Notes: a model not told the origin generated them from the letters alone. Positions 16,580 through 25,711 are shown, counted from the first letter of the stretch. The stretch: 64,000 nt of DNA from Pelagerythrobacter rhizovicinus (GCF_004135625.1 NZ_SDPV01000001.1:804501-868500), one strand, 5' to 3'. Numbers and translations are program-made.

Positions 16580-17323
16580 ATGAGCGATGTGATCGACCTT
16601 CCTCCGCCGCCGCCCCTGGGCCGGTTGGCGGGCGCGCGCGAAATCGCGCTGTTTCTCGACTTCGACGGCACTCTGGTGAACCTGGCGCACGCGCCGGGCG
16701 CGATCGACGTGCCGCCCGATCTCGGCCCGCGGCTGCGGGCGCTGGGGGATCGTCTTGGCGGGCGGCTTGCGCTGGTCTCGGGCCGTTCGCTCGAGGATCT
16801 CGGCGGACATTGTCCGATCGACGGGATCGCCTGCGCCGGCTCCCACGGCGCCGCGCGCAGAGATGCCGCGGGCGTTGCGATTGGCGACCCGGCGCTCGCA
16901 ATCGCGCCCGGTGCCCTCGAGGCTCTGCGCTCCGGCGCGCGCGAGCTCGGCCTGATGCTGGAGGCCAAGCCACACGGTGCGGCGCTGCATTATCGCGCCA
17001 ACCCCGAACGCGCCGCGCTGGCGGAGGCGCTGGCGGACGAAGTCGCCGCCCGGTTCGAGCTCGCGATCAAGCCGGGCAAGGGCGTGGTCGAGCTCACCCA
17101 GACCGGCGCCGACAAGGGCGGTGCCGTGCGGGCTTTCCTCGCACTGCGGCCGTTCGCCGGCGCTCTGCCCGTGTTCGTCGGGGACGACGTGACCGACGAG
17201 GATGGCATGATCGCATGCGAGGAGGCAGGCGGCTTCGGCATCCTCGTCGGCGATCGCGCGCCCACTGCCGCGCGCTATCGCCTGCCCGACGTTCCCGCCG
17301 TCTACGAATGGTTGAGCCTGTGA
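16580..17323 (+). CDS. otsB: Trehalose-6-phosphate phosphatase
   Basis: 247 aa HAD-superfamily phosphatase. Motif I is FLDFDGTLV with nucleophile D27 and acid D29. G-S-H-G-A and K-P-G-K-G-V-V-E follow, and motif IV is V-F-V-G-D-D-V-T-D-E-D-G. It removes phosphate from trehalose 6-phosphate made by OtsA, completing synthesis of the compatible solute trehalose in the cytoplasm. AGAGG lies just upstream of ATG 16580. It overlaps the following GH15 gene by GTGA. The order otsB-GH15-otsA is typical of alphaproteobacterial trehalose operons. Confidence 0.92.
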   Translation: MSDVIDLPPPPPLGRLAGAREIALFLDFDGTLVNLAHAPGAIDVPPDLGPRLRALGDRLGGRLALVSGRSLEDLGGHCPIDGIACAGSHGAARRDAAGVAIGDPALAIAPGALEALRSGARELGLMLEAKPHGAALHYRANPERAALAEALADEVAARFELAIKPGKGVVELTQTGADKGGAVRAFLALRPFAGALPVFVGDDVTDEDGMIACEEAGGFGILVGDRAPTAARYRLPDVPAVYEWLSL

Positions 17324-19122
17324 CCGATCCGCATCAAACCTCGCTCGAGCTCTGGCCCATCGGGAACTGCCAGGTCAGCGGCCTGATCGACCGCGAGGGC
17401 GCGCTCGTCTGGGGCTGCGTGCCGCGGGTGGACGGCGATCCGGTGTTCTGCTCGCTGCTGAACGGCGACGAGGAGGACCTCGGCGTCTGGCGCTTCGAGC
17501 TCGAGGGACAGGTCGCCGCCACCCAGTACTACGAGCGCAATACTCCGATCCTCGTCACCCGGCTCGAGGCGGAAGACGGCAGCGCGGTCGAGATCCGCGA
17601 CTTCTGCCCGCGCTTCGAACGCTCGGGCCGCATGTACCGCCCGGTCGCCTATGTCCGCATCGTTCATCCGATCGCCGGCACCCCGCGGATGAAAGTGGTG
17701 CTGCGTCCGGCGCGGAACTACGGGGCGCAGCTCGCCGAGACGACCAACGGCACCAACCACATCCGCTATCTCGTCGGCGGGCAGGCCATGCGCATGAGCA
17801 CCGACGCCCCGGTCGGCTATGTCCTTTCCGGCCGCACCTACCGCGTCGAGAGCGACCAGCACTTCTTCCTGGGCCCGGACGAGCCGTTCTCCGGCAACCT
17901 GCGCGCCGAGTTGCGCCAGATGGACGAGCTGACGCGCAAGTACTGGACGCTGTGGGTGCGCGGTCTGCACATTCCGCTGCAGTGGCAGGACGAAGTGATC
18001 CGCTGCGCCATCGCGCTCAAGCTGTGCCAGCACGAGGAGACCGGCGCGATCGTCGCGGCACTGACCACCTCGATCCCCGAGGCGCCGCACAGCGAGCGCA
18101 ACTGGGACTACCGCTTCTGCTGGATTCGCGACTCCTACTTCACGGTTCAGGCGCTCAACCGGATCGGTGCGCTCGACGTGCTCGAGAAATACCTGTCCTA
18201 CCTGCGCAACATCGTCGATTCGGCGCAGGGCGGGCAGATCCAGCCGCTCTATTCGGTGATGGGCGACACCGTGCTCGACGAAAGCACCGCCGCGCACCTA
18301 GCCGGCTATCGCGGCATGGGACCGGTGCGGATCGGTAACGCGGCCTATTTCCAGGTCCAGCACGACTGCTATGGCCAGATCGTCATGCCGACCGCGCAGG
18401 CGTTCTTCGACCGGCGGCTGCTGCGCATGGGCGACGACCACGACTTCGCCAGCCTGGAGAAGGTGGGCGAGATGGCGTGGAAGATGCACGATCAGCCCGA
18501 CGCCGGCCTTTGGGAATTCCGTACCCGGCAGGAGGTGCACACCTATTCCGCGGTCATGTGCTGGGCGGCCTGCGATCGTCTTGCCAATGTCGCGGCCCAT
18601 CTGGGCAAGGGCGATCGGCACCGCCTCTGGCGTGAGCGGGCAGACGCGATACGCGAGCGCATCGAGCAGGAGGCGTGGGTCGAGGGCGAGGCTGGCGGGC
18701 ACTACGGTGCCAGCTTTCAGAGCGACTATCTCGACGCCAGCCTGCTGCAGATGGTCGAGCTGCGCTTCCTGCGGCCCGACGACCCACGCTTCCGCACGAC
18801 CTTTGCCGCGATCGAGAAGGCGCTGCGCCGCGGGGAGCACATGCTGCGCTATGCCAGCGAGGACGACTTCGGCCTGCCCGAAACCGCGTTCAACGTCTGC
18901 ACCTTCTGGCTGATCGAGGCGCTCCACATGGCCGGCCGCGACGAGGAGGCGCGCGGCCTGTTCGAGACCATGCTGTCGCACCGCACGGCTTCCGGAATGC
19001 TCTCCGAAGATCTCGATTTCGACACCGGCGAACTGTGGGGGAACTTCCCCCAGACCTACTCGCTTGTAGGGATAATCAACTGCGCCGGCCTGCTGTCCAA
19101 ACCGTGGAGTGAAGTGCGATAA
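17320..19122 (+). CDS. Glycoside hydrolase family 15 (glucoamylase/trehalase-like)
   Basis: 600 aa from GTG 17320, overlapping the otsB stop by GTGA, as several genes here do; an in-frame ATG at 17308 is also possible. The N-terminal beta-sandwich begins near L-E-L-W-P-I-G-N-C-Q-V. The (alpha/alpha)6 barrel contains WDYRFCWIRDSYF (general-acid region) and the late F-G-L-P-E-T-A-F-N-V-C-T-F-W motif. Family members hydrolyse alpha-glucosides, including trehalose in some bacteria. Placed between otsB and otsA, it may trim trehalose or related alpha-glucosides. Its stop TAA shares bases with the apparent otsA start. Confidence 0.88.
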   Translation: MTDPHQTSLELWPIGNCQVSGLIDREGALVWGCVPRVDGDPVFCSLLNGDEEDLGVWRFELEGQVAATQYYERNTPILVTRLEAEDGSAVEIRDFCPRFERSGRMYRPVAYVRIVHPIAGTPRMKVVLRPARNYGAQLAETTNGTNHIRYLVGGQAMRMSTDAPVGYVLSGRTYRVESDQHFFLGPDEPFSGNLRAELRQMDELTRKYWTLWVRGLHIPLQWQDEVIRCAIALKLCQHEETGAIVAALTTSIPEAPHSERNWDYRFCWIRDSYFTVQALNRIGALDVLEKYLSYLRNIVDSAQGGQIQPLYSVMGDTVLDESTAAHLAGYRGMGPVRIGNAAYFQVQHDCYGQIVMPTAQAFFDRRLLRMGDDHDFASLEKVGEMAWKMHDQPDAGLWEFRTRQEVHTYSAVMCWAACDRLANVAAHLGKGDRHRLWRERADAIRERIEQEAWVEGEAGGHYGASFQSDYLDASLLQMVELRFLRPDDPRFRTTFAAIEKALRRGEHMLRYASEDDFGLPETAFNVCTFWLIEALHMAGRDEEARGLFETMLSHRTASGMLSEDLDFDTGELWGNFPQTYSLVGIINCAGLLSKPWSEVR

Positions 19123-20510
19123 GTCGTCTCGTCGTCATATCGAATCGGGTCGCCGTCCCCAAGGCTCGCGGGGTCGCGGGGGCACAAGGCGGTCTGGCGG
19201 GGGCGCTCAACGCGGCTCTCAAGAAGCACGGCGGCATCTGGTTCGGATGGTCCGGGCAGGAGTGCGAGGAGTTCACCGGCGATATCAACATGCAGCGGCA
19301 CCAGGGGGTGACCACCGCCACGGTCGACCTGCCGCACCAGGACGTCGAGGAATACTACAACGGCTACGCCAACGCGACGCTGTGGCCGCTGTTTCATTTC
19401 CGCCTCGACCTGACCGAATACGAACGCGAGACGGGCAGGGGCTACGAACGCGTCAACGAGCGGTTCGCCGACAGCGTCGGGCCGCTGATCGAGCCTGACG
19501 ATCTCGTCTGGGTGCACGACTACCACCTGATCCCGCTCGGCGCGCGCCTGCGCTCGCGCGGGATCAGGAATCGCATTGGCTTCTTCCTCCACACGCCCTG
19601 GCCGCCGACGCGCCTGTTCGTCTCGCTGCCGTTCCACGAGCGGCTGGTTCAGACGATGCTCGAATACGACCTGATCGGCTTCCAGACCGAGGAATGGCTC
19701 GAGAGCTTCGTCCACTATTGCGAGAAGGAACTCGGCGCCGAGGTGGACGAGGCGACGGGGACGATCACCTACGAAGGCCGGGAAACGGTGGCGCGGGCCT
19801 ATCCGATCGGCATCGATTACGAGCACCTTCGGGCGCAGGCCGACACGGGGGAGGCGCGGCAGGCGGCGCAACGGCTGCTGTCGAGCACGCGGCGGCGCAC
19901 GGCGATGATCGGCGTCGACCGGCTCGACTATTCCAAGGGTCTGCCGGAACGGATCGACGGAATCGGGCGCTTCTTCGACAACTATCCGGAGCGGGTGCGC
20001 GACATCGTGTTCATCCAGATCGCTCCGCCGAGCCGCGAGAACGTCGAATCCTATCAGGTCATCCGCGCGACGCTCGAGCAGAAGATCGGCCAGATCAACG
20101 GCGCGCGCACCGAAGTCGATATCGTGCCGATCCGCTACGTCAACCGAGGCCACACCCTGGCCGAATTGTGCGGTTTCTACCGTGCGGCGAAGATCGGCCT
20201 GGTCACTCCGCTGCGCGACGGGATGAACCTCGTGGCCAAGGAATACGTCGCGGCGCAGGACCCGGAGGATCCCGGCGTCCTGATCCTGTCGCGTTTCGCT
20301 GGGGCCGCGCTGCAGTTGACGGACGCGGTGCTGGTGAACCCGCACAGCCCCGACGATCTCGCGCACGCGATCCACACTGCGCTCGACATGCCCCTCGAAG
20401 AGCGCCGGCAGCGGTGGGAAAACATGATGGAGACGGTGACCAGGGACAACGTTCAGCAGTGGACCGAAACCTTCACTTCCGACCTTGCGGGGCGCGGGGC
20501 CGCGCACTGA
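19119..20510 (+). CDS. otsA: Trehalose-6-phosphate synthase, apparent ATA start
   Basis: 463 aa GT20 enzyme joining UDP-glucose and glucose 6-phosphate. The reading frame opens after the TGA at 19110-19112, and the only codon that can begin the conserved N-terminus S-R-L-V-V-I-S-N-R-V is ATA at 19119. The first ATG is at 19290 and would delete the SNRV nucleotide-sugar loop and the G-G-L-x-x-x-L motif. GGAG at 19106-19109 is ideally spaced for 19119. V-H-D-Y-H-L-I-P-L, D-R-L-D-Y-S-K-G-L and R-D-G-M-N-L-V-A-K-E-Y are all present, so the enzyme is intact. A G at 19121 would restore the standard ATGA overlap. Confidence 0.9.
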   Translation: MSRLVVISNRVAVPKARGVAGAQGGLAGALNAALKKHGGIWFGWSGQECEEFTGDINMQRHQGVTTATVDLPHQDVEEYYNGYANATLWPLFHFRLDLTEYERETGRGYERVNERFADSVGPLIEPDDLVWVHDYHLIPLGARLRSRGIRNRIGFFLHTPWPPTRLFVSLPFHERLVQTMLEYDLIGFQTEEWLESFVHYCEKELGAEVDEATGTITYEGRETVARAYPIGIDYEHLRAQADTGEARQAAQRLLSSTRRRTAMIGVDRLDYSKGLPERIDGIGRFFDNYPERVRDIVFIQIAPPSRENVESYQVIRATLEQKIGQINGARTEVDIVPIRYVNRGHTLAELCGFYRAAKIGLVTPLRDGMNLVAKEYVAAQDPEDPGVLILSRFAGAALQLTDAVLVNPHSPDDLAHAIHTALDMPLEERRQRWENMMETVTRDNVQQWTETFTSDLAGRGAAH

Positions 20511-20540
20511 CCCGCTGCGGCTTGTGCCGCGCCGGGCGAG

Positions 20541-21338
20541 ATGGCAGGGGCCTCCTCCATGAACAACCAGCGTGTCGTCGCGCTCGAGGGCGTGCACAAC
20601 TTCCGGGACTATGGCGGCTATCCGATCGCTGGCGGCGGGCGCATGCGGAGCGGACTGCTCTACCGATCCGGCCAGCACGTCGGCGCGAGCGATGCCGATC
20701 TCGCGGTGATCGCCACGCTCGACTTGCGCCACGTGATCGATTTTCGCGGGGAAAGCGAGCGGCAGAACTATCCCTGCCGCCGAGCGGACGGCTTCTGCGC
20801 CGAGATCATCGCCTACGAGGGGGAGACCGCCAATCTCGCCCCTCATATCGAAGCCGCAGGCGGCGTCCTCACGCGCGAGGGCGCGCACCGGGCGATGGAG
20901 CGCATCTACCGCAACCTTCCCAACCGCCAGCCGGTGCTGTGGGTCATGCGCCGGTACTTCGCGACGCTGGCGCGGGGAGAAGGGGCGAGCCTCGTCCACT
21001 GCCTCGCGGGCAAGGACCGCACCGGCATGGCGGTAGCGCTGCTTCATCATGCGCTCGGCGTGCACCCCGACGACGCGATGGAGGATTTCCTCCTCACCAA
21101 TGTCGCCGGCAACATCGAGGCACGCATCGCTGCGGGCGGTGAAACGATACGGGCCAAGTACGGTGCAGTCGACGACGAGACGATCCGCATACTGATGGGC
21201 GTCGACGCGCGCTATCTCCATGCCATGCGCAAAGCTGTGGAGGAGGCGCACGGCTCGCTCGACGCCTTCCTCGCCGATGTGCTGGAGGTGGACGAGGCCC
21301 GGCGCGAGGCGCTGCGCTTGCATCTCGTCGAATCCTGA
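20541..21338 (+). CDS. Tyrosine/serine protein phosphatase, PTP-like
   Basis: 265 aa of the bacterial Tyr_phosphatase3 type. The P-loop C-x5-R appears as V-H-C-L-A-G-K-D-R-T-G-M-A, with the nucleophilic Cys near residue 155 and the lipid-phosphatase-like K-D-R-T-G. The N-terminal N-F-R-D-Y-G-G-Y and the F-R-G-E-S-E-R loop are typical. It may dephosphorylate proteins or phosphoinositide-like substrates. A second ATG at codon 7 (MNNQRVV) is an equally good start. It is 30 bp downstream of otsA. Confidence 0.85.
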   Translation: MAGASSMNNQRVVALEGVHNFRDYGGYPIAGGGRMRSGLLYRSGQHVGASDADLAVIATLDLRHVIDFRGESERQNYPCRRADGFCAEIIAYEGETANLAPHIEAAGGVLTREGAHRAMERIYRNLPNRQPVLWVMRRYFATLARGEGASLVHCLAGKDRTGMAVALLHHALGVHPDDAMEDFLLTNVAGNIEARIAAGGETIRAKYGAVDDETIRILMGVDARYLHAMRKAVEEAHGSLDAFLADVLEVDEARREALRLHLVES

Positions 21339-21384
21339 CCCACCTGAGGGTCGGATCGTCATTCAATCGGAACGGAAATCTCGC

Positions 21385-22359
21385 ATGGCTACCCACCGCA
21401 CCAGGATGCTCATCATCGGCTCCGGTCCCGCCGGCCTCTCGGCCGCGATCTACGGCGCGCGCGCGATGATGGAGCCGATCGTGGTGCAGGGCCTTCAGCC
21501 CGGCGGGCAGCTCACGATCACCACCGACGTCGAAAACTATCCCGGCTTCAAGGACGTGATCCAGGGCCCGTGGCTGATGCAGGAGATGCAGGCCCAGGCC
21601 GAGCATGTCGGCACGCGCATGATGTGGGACACGATCGTCTCGGTCGAGGTCGACAAGGGCCCGCCGTTCCGCGCGATCGGCGACAGCGGCGACGAATATA
21701 TTGGCGACACGCTGGTCATTGCGACCGGCGCGCAGGCCAAGTGGCTTGGCGCGCCGGGCGAGCAGGAACTGGGCGGCAAGGGCGTTTCCGCCTGCGCGAC
21801 CTGCGACGGGTTCTTCTATCGCGGCAAGAAAGTCGCGGTGATCGGCGGCGGCAACACCGCGGTGGAGGAAGCGCTCTACCTCACCAACCATTCTGACGAC
21901 GTGACCCTGATCCATCGCCGCGACGAACTGCGCGCGGAGAAGATCCTGCAGGAACGGCTGTTCAAGTCGGACAAGATCTCGACCCTGTGGAACAAGGCGG
22001 TCGAAAGCTTCGAGGGGGATCCGGCATCGGGCGGACTGACGCACCTCGTGCTCAAGGACACCGTGACCGGCGAAATCTCGAAGCTTGAGGTCGACGGCGC
22101 CTTCGTGGCGATCGGCCATGCCCCGGCGACCGAGCTGTTCAAGGGCAAGCTCGAGATGGACGAGAGCGGCTACCTGATCGTCGAGCCGGGCACGCCCAAG
22201 ACCGCGATCCCGGGCGTTTTCGCCTGCGGCGACGTGATGGACCACACCTACCGCCAGGCCGTCACCGCCGCCGGCACCGGGTGCATGGCCGCGCTCGACG
22301 CCGAACGTTTCCTCGCGACGCTGGAGTTCGCGAAGCAGGAAGCCGAGGCGGCGGAGTAG
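21385..22359 (+). CDS. trxB: Thioredoxin reductase
   Basis: 324 aa, the standard bacterial length. FAD loop I-I-G-S-G-P-A-G (10-17), redox pair C137-A-T-C140 in S-A-C-A-T-C-D-G, NADPH loop G-G-G-N-T-A-V-E-E-A, and the C-terminal F-A-C-G-D-V-M-D FAD motif. It uses NADPH to reduce thioredoxin in the cytoplasm. Start ATG 21385 is chosen over the longer reading that overlaps the phosphatase gene. A family 1 palindromic repeat begins 3 bp after the stop and may serve as the transcript end. Confidence 0.93.
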   Translation: MATHRTRMLIIGSGPAGLSAAIYGARAMMEPIVVQGLQPGGQLTITTDVENYPGFKDVIQGPWLMQEMQAQAEHVGTRMMWDTIVSVEVDKGPPFRAIGDSGDEYIGDTLVIATGAQAKWLGAPGEQELGGKGVSACATCDGFFYRGKKVAVIGGGNTAVEEALYLTNHSDDVTLIHRRDELRAEKILQERLFKSDKISTLWNKAVESFEGDPASGGLTHLVLKDTVTGEISKLEVDGAFVAIGHAPATELFKGKLEMDESGYLIVEPGTPKTAIPGVFACGDVMDHTYRQAVTAAGTGCMAALDAERFLATLEFAKQEAEAAE

Positions 22360-22362
22360 CGA

Positions 22363-22434
22363 GCCCCAGCGCAGGCTGGGGCCTCCCTCCACCGGCGGAG
22401 CACCAGCGGCCTGAGGTCCCAGCCTTCGCTGGGA
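22363..22434. repeat. Composite palindromic repeat, family 1
   Basis: Arms GCCCCAGCGCAGGCTGGGGC plus CTC at 22363-22385 and an inverted arm GAGGTCCCAGCCTTCGCTGG plus GAC at 22413-22434, with a 27-bp centre. It lies between the convergent ends of trxB and the MAPEG gene, where it could terminate both transcripts. Confidence 0.8.
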
Positions 22435-22445
22435 CGCATCGCGCG

Positions 22446-22883
22446 TCAGATAAACTCGAACACCGCCATCGCCGCGTGCACGATTAGCGCGATCAGCACC
22501 AGGCTCGACAGCGCGAACAGGACAAAGCGCACCATCACCTTGTTCGCGGTGGCCTGCACCAGCGAATGGATCACGCGTAAGCCGACGTAGATCCACGCCA
22601 GCAGCGCGTTCGTACCGTCGCCCTGGCCGATGATCGCGAGAACCAGCCCGACCGCGTAGAACACGGTGGGCGCTTCGTGCAGGTGGTTGTAGTTGTGCGC
22701 TTTCCACTGGACCTCGGGCGGAAGCGACCGGTCGAGCGACGCGTCGGGATCGCGCGTCATCTGGTCGGGATCGATCTTCGCGCGGCTCATCGCCGGAATA
22801 CGCGTCACGTACATCCACAGCCACATGACCATCGTCCAGGCCATGAGCGCGACGAGCGGTTGCAGGATGGCCATTCCGATCAT
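22446..22883 (-). CDS. MAPEG family membrane protein
   Basis: 145 aa with four hydrophobic helices (about 5-25, 75-95, 100-118, 122-143). It keeps the MAPEG fold motif H-N-Y-N-H-L-H-E-A-P-T-V-F-Y between helices 1 and 2, and R-V-I-H-S-L-V-Q-A. MAPEG proteins are membrane-associated glutathione or eicosanoid enzymes; bacterial members often have glutathione transferase or peroxidase activity. ATG 22883 overlaps the stop of the neighbouring MAPEG gene by ATGA, so the pair is co-translated. Confidence 0.82.
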   Translation of the reverse strand: MIGMAILQPLVALMAWTMVMWLWMYVTRIPAMSRAKIDPDQMTRDPDASLDRSLPPEVQWKAHNYNHLHEAPTVFYAVGLVLAIIGQGDGTNALLAWIYVGLRVIHSLVQATANKVMVRFVLFALSSLVLIALIVHAAMAVFEFI

Positions 22884-23326
22884 GCGGCGACTCCCGGTTC
22901 TGCAGAAAGTGTGAGTATCAAGGCGCTGACCGTCAGCACGGCGAGGCACGCCGTCGAGAGCATGAACAGCAGGAAGCGCACGTTCACCTTGTTGACCGTC
23001 GCCTGCCAGACCGAGTGGATCACACGGATAGCAACGTAGGCCCAGGCGAACAGCACGTCGTGCGCCTGCGGTCCCATGATCGCGAGTATCGCGACCACCG
23101 CGTAGAACAGCGTCGGTTGCTCGAGCAGGTGAGCATAGTTGTGCGACTTCCAGTTGATCCGGTCGTCGATCACACCTTCGAGATCCTGCCCGCGGCCGCC
23201 CGGCTTCGCATTGGCCATTCCGCCGATCTTCGAGAGCGCCGGCAGCCGGGTAGCGGCCATCCAGACGAGCATGACGAGCGTCCAGCCCACGAGAACGGCG
23301 GCCGGTGCGAGTATCTGTGCCTGCAT
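22880..23326 (-). CDS. MAPEG family membrane protein
   Basis: 148 aa paralogue of the downstream gene with the same four-helix layout. The core is N-W-K-S-H-N-Y-A-H-L-L-E-Q-P-T-L-F-Y and R-V-I-H-S-V-W-Q-A. The Arg/His pattern matches glutathione-binding MAPEG members. Tandem duplication followed by divergence is evident from the shared motifs, and the two may form mixed trimers, which is inference. The 66-bp gap to the dehydratase gene shows no clear promoter. Confidence 0.82.
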   Translation of the reverse strand: MQAQILAPAAVLVGWTLVMLVWMAATRLPALSKIGGMANAKPGGRGQDLEGVIDDRINWKSHNYAHLLEQPTLFYAVVAILAIMGPQAHDVLFAWAYVAIRVIHSVWQATVNKVNVRFLLFMLSTACLAVLTVSALILTLSAEPGVAA

Positions 23327-23392
23327 AGAGAAATCCCCCTCCTGCGAGCCGCGAAACTGCGTTGCCGAAAGGCAGAAGTCAAACTGTGAGAA

Positions 23393-24352
23393 TCACTTCG
23401 CCCCTATCGTGACGGCGAAGCTTTCCGGATCGCAGTTGCCGCCAGTCAGCAGGATGACCGTATGCTCGTCGACCGGCACTTTCCCGGCGAGCACGGCCGC
23501 GAGCGCCGCCGCGCCGCCCGGTTCGACCACCAGCTTCAGCTGCGCGAAGGCGAAGCGCTGTGCGGCGCGCACTTCCTCGTCGGTCACCGAAACACCCGGC
23601 TCGCTACGACCGCGCAGTACATCGAGGTTGATCGGCTTCGTCGCGCTGGGCTGGAGCGCATCGCAGATGGTCTTCGGCGCATCGGGCGCGGCGTGGACGA
23701 TCTCGCCCGCGGCAAGGCTCCGCCCGACCATGTCCCAGCCGACCGGCTCGACCGGAACGATGCGCGCCGAAGGGCAGGCGAGCGCGAGCCCGGCGCTGAG
23801 ACCGCCGCCGCCGCAGGGCGCGACGAGGCGCGAGGGCTCGCGGCCGAGCTGCTGCGCGATCTCGATACCGGCGCTGCCCTGACCCTCGATCACCCACGGA
23901 TCGGCGAAGGCGTGGACCAGCACCGCGCCCCGCCGCTCGACCTCGCGCGCGGCGACCTCGTCGCGGTCCTCGCCGGGCCGGTCGTAGAGCACGATCTCGG
24001 CCCCGAGCGCGCGGGTCGCCTCCAGCTTCACCTTCGGCGCGTCGCGCGGCATGACGATGGTTGCGGCAATGCCGAGCCGCCTGGCGGCCCAGGCAACGCC
24101 CTGGGCGTGATTGCCGCTCGAGACCGCGACCACGCCCCGTGTGCGCTCCTCCTCACCGAGATCGCTTAGCCGGTGCCAGGCGCCCCGGATCTTGAACGCG
24201 CCGATGGGCTGTAGCACCTCGGCTTTCGCCCACAGGCGCGTGCCGCCGATCTCCAGCGGCAGCAGCGGGGTGGGCGGAAGGATTTCGGCGATCTTCGTGG
24301 CGGCGCGCAGCACGCCTTCGCGGGTCGGCTTTCGAATCGTCTCGTGGATCAT
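23393..24352 (-). CDS. Threonine/serine dehydratase (PLP fold type II)
   Basis: 319 aa, the catabolic or serine-racemase-like length without a C-terminal ACT domain. The PLP lysine is K54 in G-A-F-K-I-R-G-A. S-S-G-N-H-A-Q-G-V-A binds substrate, and the glycine loop P-C-G-G-G-G-L-S-A-G holds the phosphate. It deaminates threonine to 2-oxobutyrate or serine to pyruvate; 2-oxobutyrate feeds propionyl-CoA, which the module at 51201-61682 would consume. No feedback domain is seen, so it is not clearly the biosynthetic IlvA. Confidence 0.88.
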   Translation of the reverse strand: MIHETIRKPTREGVLRAATKIAEILPPTPLLPLEIGGTRLWAKAEVLQPIGAFKIRGAWHRLSDLGEEERTRGVVAVSSGNHAQGVAWAARRLGIAATIVMPRDAPKVKLEATRALGAEIVLYDRPGEDRDEVAAREVERRGAVLVHAFADPWVIEGQGSAGIEIAQQLGREPSRLVAPCGGGGLSAGLALACPSARIVPVEPVGWDMVGRSLAAGEIVHAAPDAPKTICDALQPSATKPINLDVLRGRSEPGVSVTDEEVRAAQRFAFAQLKLVVEPGGAAALAAVLAGKVPVDEHTVILLTGGNCDPESFAVTIGAK

Positions 24353-24397
24353 GTTGCCCTGCTAGCGCATTTCCCTATGTGAGCCGTCGTTATTCGC

Positions 24398-24476
24398 GAG
24401 TCCCCGCGCAGGCGGGGACCTCGGGCAGGCAGTGGACGACCAGGCGGCCCGAGGCCTCCGCCTTCGCGGAGGCTCA
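24398..24476. repeat. Composite palindromic repeat, family 1
   Basis: Arms GTCCCCGCGCAGGCGGGGAC at 24400-24419 and GAGGCCTCCGCCTTCGCGGA plus GGCTC at 24451-24475. It fills most of the 147 bp between the divergent dehydratase and carboxyspermidine dehydrogenase genes, so promoters for both must lie in or around it. The arms are the closest intergenic match to the element inside the gene at 26858. Confidence 0.78.
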
Positions 24477-24499
24477 TCAGCAGTAGGATTGGAGCAATT

Positions 24500-25711
24500 A
24501 TGTCGAAAGTGCTGGTAATCGGTGCAGGCGGGGTCAGCTCGGTCTGCGTGCACAAGATGGCGATGAACCCCGACATCTTCAGCCAGATCCACCTTGCGAG
24601 CCGCACGAAAGCCAAGTGCGACGCGATCGCCGACTCGGTGAAGGAGCGTACCGGCCAGCAGGTCGCGACGTACGAGATCGACGCCGAGGAAGTCCCGGCA
24701 ATGGTCAATCTGATCAGGAAGGTCGAGCCGAGCCTGGTGGTCAACCTCGCCCTGCCTTATCAGGATCTGCCGATCATGGACGCCTGCCTCGAAGCCGGCG
24801 TCGACTATCTCGACACCGCGAACTACGAGCCGAAGGACGAGGCGAAGTTCGAATACAAGTGGCAGTGGGCCTACCACGACCGCTTCAAGGAGGCCGGGAT
24901 CATGGCGCTGCTCGGCAGCGGCTTCGACCCGGGCGTGACCAGCGTCTTCACCATGTGGCTCAAGAAGCACAAGCTGAAGACCATCCGCCAGCTCGACATC
25001 CTCGACTGCAATGGCGGCGATCACGGCCAGCATTTTGCGACCAACTTCAATCCCGAAATCAACATCCGCGAGATCACCGCGCCGGCGCGCCACTGGGAGA
25101 AAGGGAAGTTCGTCGAGACCCCTGCGCTGGCAGAAAGGGTCGAGTTCAACTTCGAGGCGGTCGGCCCGAAGAACATGTACATGATGTACCACGAGGAGCT
25201 GGAAAGCCTCGCGAAATTCGTCCCTGAGCTGGAACGCGCGCGCTTCTGGATGACCTTCGGCGATCAGTACATCACGCACCTGACCGTGCTGCAGAACGTC
25301 GGCATGACCTCGATCGAGCCGATCCGCTACCAGGGCAAGGACATCATCCCGCTGCAGTTTCTCGCCGCCGTGCTGCCGAAGCCCGAGACGCTGGGCGAGA
25401 CGACCAAGGGCAAGACCAACATCGGCGTGATCGCGACCGGCGAGGCGCTCGATGGATCGGGGGAGAAGACGTTCTACATCAACAATATCTGCGACCACGA
25501 GGATGCCTACGAGGAAACCGGCAACCAGGCGGTCAGCTACACCACCGGCGTTCCGGCGATGATCGGCAGCGCGATGGTGCTTCAGGGCACGTGGAAGGGA
25601 GAGGGTGTGTTCAACATGGAGCAGTTCGATCCCGATCCGTTCATGGACATGCTGAACGACCACGGACTGCCGTGGAATGTGAAGGAGCTCGACGGGCCGG
25701 TGGACTTCTGA
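24500..25711 (+). CDS. Carboxyspermidine/carboxynorspermidine dehydrogenase
   Basis: 403 aa saccharopine-dehydrogenase-like enzyme. The NADPH loop is V-L-V-I-G-A-G-G-V at the N-terminus. A-S-R-T follows strand 2, and G-F-D-P-G-V-T-S-V-F plus D-G-G/N-G-G-D-H-G-Q-H motifs are those of the CANSDH/CASDH (Lys1-like) group. It condenses aspartate semialdehyde with putrescine and reduces the product to carboxyspermidine. The assignment rests on the decarboxylase two genes downstream and on ornithine decarboxylase at 28848. Lysine-pathway saccharopine dehydrogenase is the less likely alternative. Confidence 0.88.
   Translation: MSKVLVIGAGGVSSVCVHKMAMNPDIFSQIHLASRTKAKCDAIADSVKERTGQQVATYEIDAEEVPAMVNLIRKVEPSLVVNLALPYQDLPIMDACLEAGVDYLDTANYEPKDEAKFEYKWQWAYHDRFKEAGIMALLGSGFDPGVTSVFTMWLKKHKLKTIRQLDILDCNGGDHGQHFATNFNPEINIREITAPARHWEKGKFVETPALAERVEFNFEAVGPKNMYMMYHEELESLAKFVPELERARFWMTFGDQYITHLTVLQNVGMTSIEPIRYQGKDIIPLQFLAAVLPKPETLGETTKGKTNIGVIATGEALDGSGEKTFYINNICDHEDAYEETGNQAVSYTTGVPAMIGSAMVLQGTWKGEGVFNMEQFDPDPFMDMLNDHGLPWNVKELDGPVDF

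Noticed and set aside
15801-16973. 390-aa minus-strand open frame over the gene-free gap and otsB
   Set aside because: Mostly antisense to otsB; the part in the gap has no motif and no plausible start site. Two CxxC-like pairs near 16300-16450 were considered but do not form a known zinc domain.
19056-21362. 768-aa open frame on the minus strand opposite otsA and the phosphatase
   Set aside because: It is the antisense of two well-supported genes in GC-rich DNA. Its translation is rich in Arg, His, Asp and Val with no domain motif.
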